Shown here in pieces: positions 1 to 5,268 of a stretch of 5,953 nucleotides of DNA. How positions within the stretch are numbered: position 1 is the stretch's first letter; each line of letters opens with the position of its first letter. The position numbers and the translations under genes were made by a program. Location of the stretch: NCBI GenBank assembly GCA_003142355.1, contig PLMF01000249.1, forward strand, positions 33,611 to 39,563, read 5' to 3'. The notes under the pieces were generated by a model. The model was not told the origin of the DNA. It did no database searches and saw only the letters and a list, made by a program, of their open reading frames with translations. The DNA comes from Bryobacterales bacterium (GTDB lineage Bacteria; Acidobacteriota; Terriglobia; Bryobacterales; Bryobacteraceae).

Positions 1-653
1 CCCCCATGTTGCACTTGTTCCCGCACTGGAACTGGAAGGGCCACGAGGGCGAGTTCATTCCGGTGACCTGCTATACCAACTGCGAGTCGGTCGAGCTGTT
101 CGTCAACGGCAAATCCGCTGGGGTGCAGGGCTACCAGTTTCCCCGTTACGGGATGACGGAAAGATACGGCAACTATGGTCCCCTAGCCAGGGGCACGCGG
201 ACCACGTCGGATTTGCACGTCACCTGGACCATTCCCTACCAACCGGGGACTCTCAAAGCCGTCGGCAGAAAGGAGGGGAAAGACGTGGTCACGGTGGAGA
301 TCGGCACCACCGGCGAAGCGGCGGGAATCGATCTGAAGGTGGACCGGGATGCCATCGCCGCCGACCGCCGGGATGCCGCCCATATCACCGTCAGGATCGT
401 GGACGCCCAAGGCAGGATGGTGCCGGAGGCCGCCCATGAGGTGGCCTTCGAGATGCAGGGCGAAGGCAAGCTCATCGGCGTAGACAACGGCGACATGCAG
501 AGCCACGACGACTACAAATCGAATCGCCGGAAAGCCTACAGCGGGATGTGCCTGGCCATCGTACAAGCCGGCGCCAAACCGGGCCAGATCCGAGTGACGG
601 CTTCCTCGCCCGGGCTGAAAGCGGGGAGCGTGACGGTGACGACGAAAGGGTAG
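1..653 (+). CDS. GH2 beta-galactosidase-like glycosidase, C-terminal part (5' end outside window)
   Basis: This is the tail of a glycoside hydrolase family 2 enzyme, probably a secreted or periplasmic beta-galactosidase/beta-glycosidase. The reading frame is open to the left edge, and the first Met (base 6) is almost certainly internal because the visible protein starts inside a conserved segment, MLHLFPHWNW. Counting from that Met, residues about 5-98 match the DUF4982-type beta-sandwich (CYTNCESVELFVNGKS at 22-37, VTWTIPYQPGTLKAVG at 72-87). Residues about 105-213 match the following Ig-like GH2 C-terminal domain, with the hallmark GVDNGD (158-163) and a KAYSGMCLAIVQ stretch (176-187). The sugar-binding jelly roll, the TIM barrel and both catalytic glutamates would lie upstream, so substrate cannot be read here. 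Residues about 40-68 form a Gly/Tyr/Arg-rich insertion between two beta strands, absent from the shorter homologues I recall. The gene ends at TAG, followed by a GC hairpin. Family assignment is firm; galactose specificity is only the usual family label. Confidence 0.88.
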   Translation, partial: PMLHLFPHWNWKGHEGEFIPVTCYTNCESVELFVNGKSAGVQGYQFPRYGMTERYGNYGPLARGTRTTSDLHVTWTIPYQPGTLKAVGRKEGKDVVTVEIGTTGEAAGIDLKVDRDAIAADRRDAAHITVRIVDAQGRMVPEAAHEVAFEMQGEGKLIGVDNGDMQSHDDYKSNRRKAYSGMCLAIVQAGAKPGQIRVTASSPGLKAGSVTVTTKG

Positions 654-657
654 AAGA

Positions 658-677
658 GCCGGACCAGGGGGTCCGGC
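658..677 (+). terminator. Perfect 8-bp GC hairpin after the GH2 gene (possible transcript end or processing element)
   Basis: GCCGGACC (658-665) is the exact reverse complement of GGTCCGGC (670-677), with a four-base loop AGGG. It begins five bases after the glycosidase stop codon. The stem is very stable, but GC-rich sequence rather than a U-tract follows, so it is not a classic intrinsic terminator. It may instead protect the 3' end of the upstream mRNA, attenuate read-through, or assist a Rho-type end. The structure is seen directly; its role is inferred. Confidence 0.45.
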
Positions 678-719
678 GCGGCGTCCGCCCCACGTTGTGG
701 GTAGAATAAAGTGTTTCTC

Positions 720-725
720 AGGAGA
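720..725 (+). promoter_or_regulatory. Ribosome binding site of the enolase-superfamily gene
   Basis: AGGAGA lies five bases before the ATG at 731. It is a near-ideal Shine-Dalgarno and fixes the start at that ATG, which also places the twin-arginine motif at residues 3-4 of the product. Confidence 0.8.
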
Positions 726-730
726 ATGCC

Positions 731-1957
731 ATGCATCGAAGATCTTTCTTGCAGTCGCTCGCGGCGGCATCGGTGGTGAGCGCCGCTCTTCCGCGCCGGG
801 TGGAAGCCGCGCTTCCCAAGGCGAAAATCACCCGGGTCCGGATCTACCAGCCTCCCAACCTGAACCAGACCTTCAACCAGAGCAACATGGTGGTGACGGT
901 GGAGACGGACATCGGAATCACCGGAGTCGGCGACGGCGGCTCCAAGGACATGCTGGAACAGGCCGCCGGATCGCTCATCGGAAAAGACCCCTTCCACATC
1001 GAGGCCATCTGGCAGGAGATGTACATGGCCTGGTTCTATCCTCCGGGCCGCGAGAAGATCCACGCCGTCGGAGCGCTGGACCTGGCCCTGTGGGACATCA
1101 AGGGCAAGGCCCTGAAGCTGCCGGTGCACCAGATCCTGGGCGGGGCCGTGCGTAATTACTGCGAATGTTACCCCACCGGCGGCATGGGGACTAGCGCCAT
1201 GAGCCTGCGGGATCGCGCACGCGCCACCATCGAGGCCGGTTACCGCGCCTTCCGCATCGATGCCGCCGGTGGAACCGTGGTCGACAACGTCTATAACACG
1301 CACGAACGCGTGCGCCTGGTGGCCCAGGCATGCAAGGAGGTTCGCGAAGGCGTCGGCAAGAATGGGGACTGGAACGTCGACCTGCACCAGAGGTTCGACT
1401 ATCCCGACGCCCTGCGCTGCTGCAAGCTGATCGAGGAATATGAGCCTTACCTGGTGGAAGACCCCACCCGTGACGAGCAGTTCCTCCAGGACATTCCGAG
1501 ATTACGGCAGATGACCACGGTTCCCCTGGCCGCCGGCGAGGAGTGGGGGCAGCGGTGGGACTTCAACCGCCTGGTGGAGAACCACGACATCGACTACAAT
1601 CGCTGCACCCTGCCCAATGTCGGCGGAATCACCGAATTCCTGAAGGTCATGGCCATGTGCGAAACCCACGTCGTGGGAATCGTTCCGCACTTCACCGGGC
1701 CCATTGCCACCGCCGCCCTGGTGAACTGCCTCGCCACCTTCCCCGGCCCGGTGCTGTTCGAGTTCAACTATGGCGACCGCGCCATCGATTATCTGCCCGA
1801 GTGCCTGGATTTCAAGCAGGGGAAGGTCTACCCCAACGAACGCCCCGGCCTGGGAGCTACGCTCGAAATGAAGCTGCTCAAACCCATCGGCGAGGTCACC
1901 CAGCCCATCCGGGGCCGCTTGTACCAGCGGCCGGACGGATCGCTCACGCACTGGTAG
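731..1957 (+). CDS. Tat-exported mandelate racemase/muconate lactonizing enzyme family protein (acid-sugar dehydratase-like)
   Basis: This is a complete 408-residue enolase-superfamily enzyme, closest by motif to galactonate dehydratase-type members that remove water from aldonic acids to give 2-keto-3-deoxy acids. A Tat signal opens the protein: HRRSFLQ at 2-8, a hydrophobic Ala-rich stretch, Arg22-Arg23 in the c-region, and likely cleavage after VEA (26). The N-terminal capping domain covers about 32-150 (VTVETDIGITGVGDGG; ALDLALWDIKGKALKLPVHQILGG at 115-138 in parts). The barrel shows R175-x-D177 at the usual second-strand position, D217-x-H219 (DLHQRF), E243 (LVEDP), E270 (AAGEEWG) and H320 (VPHFTGPIA). 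D217, E243 and E270 are the expected Mg2+ ligands; H219 and H320 match the general acid/base histidines of galactonate dehydratase. All key residues are intact, so the enzyme is probably active. The exact sugar acid cannot be assigned, and a racemase or cycloisomerase role is less likely given the D-x-H pattern. The gene follows a GH2 gene and precedes a lipoprotein gene by 47 bases, possibly co-transcribed with it. Confidence 0.9.
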   Translation: MHRRSFLQSLAAASVVSAALPRRVEAALPKAKITRVRIYQPPNLNQTFNQSNMVVTVETDIGITGVGDGGSKDMLEQAAGSLIGKDPFHIEAIWQEMYMAWFYPPGREKIHAVGALDLALWDIKGKALKLPVHQILGGAVRNYCECYPTGGMGTSAMSLRDRARATIEAGYRAFRIDAAGGTVVDNVYNTHERVRLVAQACKEVREGVGKNGDWNVDLHQRFDYPDALRCCKLIEEYEPYLVEDPTRDEQFLQDIPRLRQMTTVPLAAGEEWGQRWDFNRLVENHDIDYNRCTLPNVGGITEFLKVMAMCETHVVGIVPHFTGPIATAALVNCLATFPGPVLFEFNYGDRAIDYLPECLDFKQGKVYPNERPGLGATLEMKLLKPIGEVTQPIRGRLYQRPDGSLTHW

Positions 1958-1993
1958 GGAACAACCCGCACCTCTGGCGCGTATGTTCATCGG

Positions 1994-2000
1994 AAGGAGA
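1994..2000 (+). promoter_or_regulatory. Ribosome binding site of the lipoprotein gene
   Basis: AAGGAGA lies four bases before the ATG at 2005. This frame is open far upstream only because it overlaps the preceding gene out of frame. The Shine-Dalgarno together with the lipoprotein signal that starts right at this Met decides the start. Confidence 0.78.
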
Positions 2001-2004
2001 CTCC

Positions 2005-2706
2005 ATGGACATCAGATGTCTGCCTCTGCTGGCCGCGGCATTGTGCTTGAGCAGTTGCGTCATCGACACCGCCACAGGGCCAGAGCGGCACGACTCCCGC
2101 AGCATCGAACGGGACGCTTCCGAAAGGGTCCACGTGGACCTCCACATGGGCGCCGGCACCCTGACGATCGGCGGTGGAGCGCGGAAGTTGCTGAACGCCG
2201 ATTTCACCTATAACGTCGCGTCGTGGCAGCCGGAGGTGCGCTATAGCAGCACGGGCACGCGCGGCGACCTCACCATCCGCCAGCCGGAGAGCCACGCCCA
2301 GATAGGTCACACCAGATACGAATGGGATCTGGCATTGAACAACGACGTTCCCATGGACCTGAGCCTGCATTTCGGCGCGGGGGAGGCGCGGCTCGACCTG
2401 GGGAGTCTCTCTCTGCGCACTGTGGAGGTCAACATGGGGGTCGGCAAGCTGGACATGGATCTCCGTGGGAACCCCAAACACAACTACGACGTACGCATTC
2501 GCGGCGGCATTGGGGAAGCCACCATCCACTTGCCGGCCGACGTCGGCGTTTACGCCGAAGGAGCGGGCGGCATCGGCGAATTCCGCACGCAAGGCCTGCA
2601 CCGCCAATACGGTTACTGGGTCAATGATGCCTACGAAGACTCCAAGGTGCGGATTCACCTGGACATCCACGGCGGAATCGGCTCCATCCGACTGATCGCC
2701 GATTAA
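2005..2706 (+). CDS. Small lipoprotein with toast-rack-like (DUF2154/LiaF-related) beta-repeat domain
   Basis: This encodes a 233-residue predicted lipoprotein. The signal is short: MDIR, a hydrophobic stretch, then lipobox LSSC with the lipidated cysteine at 18, so the mature protein should be anchored to a membrane facing the periplasm or outside. A polar linker (about 19-40, with RSIERDASERV) precedes an all-beta region. The line VHVDLHMGAGTLTIGGGARK (42-61) fits the start of the toast-rack N-terminal domain, where such a strand pair recurs. Six GxG turns are visible: MGAG (48-51), FGAG (123-126), MGVG (144-147), GGIG (167-170), GGIG (188-191) and GGIG (223-226), each followed by alternating hydrophobic residues. 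This predicts a right-handed or stacked beta structure like that of LiaF-type cell-envelope sensors. There is no catalytic motif. Function is unknown; binding or envelope-stress sensing is only a family-level guess. It lies 47 bases after the dehydratase gene. Confidence 0.8.
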   Translation: MDIRCLPLLAAALCLSSCVIDTATGPERHDSRSIERDASERVHVDLHMGAGTLTIGGGARKLLNADFTYNVASWQPEVRYSSTGTRGDLTIRQPESHAQIGHTRYEWDLALNNDVPMDLSLHFGAGEARLDLGSLSLRTVEVNMGVGKLDMDLRGNPKHNYDVRIRGGIGEATIHLPADVGVYAEGAGGIGEFRTQGLHRQYGYWVNDAYEDSKVRIHLDIHGGIGSIRLIAD

Positions 2707-2710
2707 CCCG

Positions 2711-2751
2711 CAAAACCGGGCTGCGCGACTGCATCCGCGTCCCAAAACCGG
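2711..2751 (+). repeat. Short direct repeat CAAAACCGG, two copies
   Basis: The nine bases CAAAACCGG occur at 2711-2719 and 2743-2751, start to start 32 bases apart, about three helical turns. Both copies are in the intergenic region ahead of the permease gene. The spacing would suit a protein bound on one DNA face, but two short copies can arise by chance, and no regulator can be named. Confidence 0.3.
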
Positions 2752-2756
2752 ACACT

Positions 2757-2782
2757 GGGCGCCAGCTACCGCCCCTTTTTTT
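2757..2782 (+). terminator. Candidate intrinsic terminator after the lipoprotein gene
   Basis: GGGCG (2757-2761) can pair with CGCCC (2770-2774) around an eight-base loop. One C and then seven T's (2776-2782) follow directly. The stem is short but all G-C, and the T-run is the only notable one in a GC-rich window. A competing hairpin, CTGG/CCAG at 2755-2765, would weaken it. If real, it separates the lipoprotein transcript from the permease-regulator transcript. Confidence 0.45.
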
Positions 2783-2831
2783 CAAACAGTTACCGATGGC
2801 CGCTCTCGTGCATGTATTTCCCCGAGCAAAC

Positions 2832-5261
2832 ATGAACCTCTGGCGAGACCTCCGCTACGGCGCACGCACGCTGCGCAAGGCTCCCGGCTTCACCCTCACC
2901 GCCGTTGTCACCATGGCGCTGGGCATTGGCGCTACCACCGCCACTTTCAGCATCTGCGATGCGATCCTGTGGAAACCGTTGCCGCTGCCGCGCCTGGACC
3001 AACTGGTAATGGTGCAGCAACGAGTCCCGGACGACCCCTACGATTGGGTCAGGAATACCCCGGCCGACGCCCAAGACATCCGCCGCGAAAGCACCTCCTT
3101 CCAGGGCATGGCGTTTTGGGAGGGCGGGAGCGCCAATATCGTGGGAGCGGCGGGAGAACCCGAGCGCATCAGAGGGTACCAGGTGTCCGCGAACTTCTTC
3201 GACGTGCTGGGCGTCGAACCGGCGCGCGGCCGGGCGTTTCAACCCGGCGAGGACCAGCCGGGCCGGCAGCACCAGGCCGTGCTGAGCGACGGGCTTTGGC
3301 GCCGTTTTGGCGCCGACCCTGAAATCCTCGGCAAACCCATCCGGCTGGACAACGACAATTACACCGTGGTCGGGATCATGCCGGAAAGGTCCGAGTTCCC
3401 CGTTCACGCCGAGCTTTGGACGCCGCTGGCACTGGACCCCGACGAGATCCACTCACGCACCAGGCGGCGCCTCGAAGCCATTGGCCGGCTGAAACCGGGC
3501 CGCACGGTGGCGCAGGCCGCGGCGGAAATCGACGCCATCGCCGCGCGCCTCGCCCGGCAGTACCCGGATACCAATAAGAACCGGCGCTTCGTGGCGCTGC
3601 CGGTGCGCCAGTTTCTGATTGGTCCTCATACCGAGCAGTACGCCTTCATGCTCTTCGGCGCCGTGCTCTTCGTGCTGCTGATCGCCTGCGCCAACGTGGC
3701 CAACCTGCACTTCGCGCGCGCCACGGGGCGGACGCGCGAAGTAGCCGTGCGCACCGCGCTGGGAGCCGGCCGCGGGCGGCTGATGGCGCAGTTCCTCACC
3801 GAGAGTGTTCTGCTTTCGCTGGTGGGCGCTGCCCTCGGCCTGCTGGTGGCAAGCTGGGGCCTCGACCTCAACCGGGCCGGCATGCCGCCCGAAGTGGAAA
3901 AAAGCTTCCTGGGCTGGAAGGAAATTTCGCTCGACGGCCGCGCGCTGGCCTTCACCCTGGCGGCGGCGGTGCTGAGCGGCATCCTGGCTGGCCTGGCACC
4001 GGCGTGGCAAGGTTCTCGCACGAACGTCAACGAAGCGCTCAAGGAAGGCGGCGCCGGCGGGGCCACGGGGCGCGGGAAGCACCGCTTGCGGGCTATCCTG
4101 GTGGCGGCCGAGATTGCGCTGGCCGTGGTGCTGCTGGTGGGGGCGGGCCTGATGGTCCGCGGTTTCCAAACGCTGGCCTCGAGCGGCGCGCGGTACGAAC
4201 CCGCCACCATGCTCACGCTGGAGTTGGAGATCAGCGAGAACAAGTACCGCGAAGGCTACCAGCAGGCCGCGTTCTATCGCCAGGTCTTGGAACGCACGAG
4301 TGCCATTCCAGGGGTGCGGTCGGCCGTGGCGGTAGCTTCCATGCCTTACAACGGCCAGCCTCCCTGGCGTGTTTACACCATCGAGGGCAAGCCGCCGGAA
4401 CCGGGCGACCTGCCGGGCGGCGGCTACCAGCCGGTGAGCGCGAACTATTTCGAGACCATGCACATCCCGCTCCTCGCCGGGCGTCTGCTGAGCGCGGCCG
4501 ATGGCGCCGATAGTCCCCACGCGGCCGTGATCAGCGAGCGCATGGCGCGGCGCTGGTGGCCGGGCGAGCCGTGGCCGGTCGGCAGGCGCATTCAGATTGG
4601 CATTCCGGAGGAGGCGGGACGATGGCTCACCATCGTGGGAGTGGTAGGCAACGCGCCACAAAGCGTTTTCAACCGCGAACCGATCTCCGTGGTCTATGTC
4701 CCCTATGTGCAGTCGCCCAGGACCGGCATGGATATTGGCATCCGCGCCTCCGGCGATCCCCTGCGCCTGGTGTCGGCGGTGACGGCGGCCATCCGCTCGG
4801 TGGATCCCGAGCAGCCCATCACCTTGGTCGCCACCCTGGAAGCGCTGCGGCGCCGCGAAGCCCTCGGCATCGACTATGTGGCCGTGTGGATGGGCGTTTT
4901 CGGCCTGCTGGCGCTGGCGCTTTCCTCCATCGGAGTGTATGGCGTGATGGCGTACCTGGTTTCCGAGCAGACCCATGAAATCGGCATCCGCATGGCTCTG
5001 GGAGCGCCGCGCGAGAACGTGCTCGGCATGATCTTCCGTCGCGGGATGCTGACCGCGGCCACAGGGCTGGCAGCGGGGCTGGCCGCGGCCTATGCGCTCG
5101 CCAGGCTGATGGCGTCGCTGTTCTGGGGCGTGACCGCCACCGACCCGGCCACTTTTATCGGTATTGCCGTGACGCTGGTTGCGGCGGCCGCGCTGGCCAT
5201 CTACATTCCCGCGCGCCGGGCCATGCACATCGACCCCATCGTGGCTTTGCGCTATGAATAG
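2832..5261 (+). CDS. ADOP-type ABC transporter permease (duplicated MacB/FtsX, orphan)
   Basis: This is an 809-residue inner-membrane protein with two MacB_PCD-FtsX units, the layout of acidobacterial duplicated permeases. I chose the ATG at 2832 because the product then begins MNLWRDLRYGARTLRKAPGFT, the standard family opening; the in-frame ATG at 2796 has no Shine-Dalgarno and adds 12 atypical residues. Even at 2832 only a weak GAG precedes it. Predicted membrane segments are about 21-45, 268-292, 322-343, 370-392, 421-443, 682-709, 736-760 and 773-794. Periplasmic MacB-like domains fill about 46-267 and 444-681. FtsX signatures are REVAVRTALGAGRGRL (302-317) and EIGIRMALGA (715-724). The end, PARRAMHIDPIVALRYE, is the family's classic terminus. 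MacB-type permeases work by mechanotransmission, moving or releasing substrates from the periplasmic side using a cytoplasmic ATPase; no ATPase domain or gene is present here, so the partner is unknown. The next gene, an NtrC-type regulator, begins seven bases later, suggesting an operon. Confidence 0.93.
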   Translation: MNLWRDLRYGARTLRKAPGFTLTAVVTMALGIGATTATFSICDAILWKPLPLPRLDQLVMVQQRVPDDPYDWVRNTPADAQDIRRESTSFQGMAFWEGGSANIVGAAGEPERIRGYQVSANFFDVLGVEPARGRAFQPGEDQPGRQHQAVLSDGLWRRFGADPEILGKPIRLDNDNYTVVGIMPERSEFPVHAELWTPLALDPDEIHSRTRRRLEAIGRLKPGRTVAQAAAEIDAIAARLARQYPDTNKNRRFVALPVRQFLIGPHTEQYAFMLFGAVLFVLLIACANVANLHFARATGRTREVAVRTALGAGRGRLMAQFLTESVLLSLVGAALGLLVASWGLDLNRAGMPPEVEKSFLGWKEISLDGRALAFTLAAAVLSGILAGLAPAWQGSRTNVNEALKEGGAGGATGRGKHRLRAILVAAEIALAVVLLVGAGLMVRGFQTLASSGARYEPATMLTLELEISENKYREGYQQAAFYRQVLERTSAIPGVRSAVAVASMPYNGQPPWRVYTIEGKPPEPGDLPGGGYQPVSANYFETMHIPLLAGRLLSAADGADSPHAAVISERMARRWWPGEPWPVGRRIQIGIPEEAGRWLTIVGVVGNAPQSVFNREPISVVYVPYVQSPRTGMDIGIRASGDPLRLVSAVTAAIRSVDPEQPITLVATLEALRRREALGIDYVAVWMGVFGLLALALSSIGVYGVMAYLVSEQTHEIGIRMALGAPRENVLGMIFRRGMLTAATGLAAGLAAAYALARLMASLFWGVTATDPATFIGIAVTLVAAAALAIYIPARRAMHIDPIVALRYE

Positions 5262-5268
5262 AATCTAG

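Noticed and set aside
702..707. TAGAAT as a -10 promoter box before the dehydratase gene
   Set aside because: It matches TATAAT at five of six positions, but no TTGACA-like element lies 16-18 bases upstream, and the TG is one base out of place for an extended -10.
1299..1314. Six-bp inverted repeat CGCACG/CGTGCG
   Set aside because: It sits inside the dehydratase coding sequence, where codon and GC bias readily create such pairs; nothing links it to a function.
536..1387. 283-codon minus-strand open frame across the GH2/dehydratase boundary
   Set aside because: The + strand genes on both sides are unambiguous; the antisense product has no family features and runs through the intergenic hairpin.
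1543..2004. Upstream extension of the lipoprotein reading frame into the dehydratase gene
   Set aside because: The extension translates the dehydratase out of frame into Arg/Pro/His-rich sequence. The strong Shine-Dalgarno and lipoprotein signal place the true start at 2005.
2796..2831. Alternative permease start 12 codons upstream
   Set aside because: No Shine-Dalgarno precedes it, and the added residues do not match the family, whose members begin with the MNLWRDLRY-type sequence found at 2832.
2707..2831. Sigma-54 (-24/-12) promoter before the permease gene, given the NtrC-type neighbour
   Set aside because: I found no GG-N10-GC pair in a TGGCAC/TTGC-like context in this region.
3453..5228. 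591-codon open frame on the minus strand opposite the permease gene
   Set aside because: It is a GC-driven shadow: rich in Arg, Gly, His, Gln and Ala, with no recognisable domain, and the + strand frame here is a clear family member with the expected start, membrane segments and terminus.
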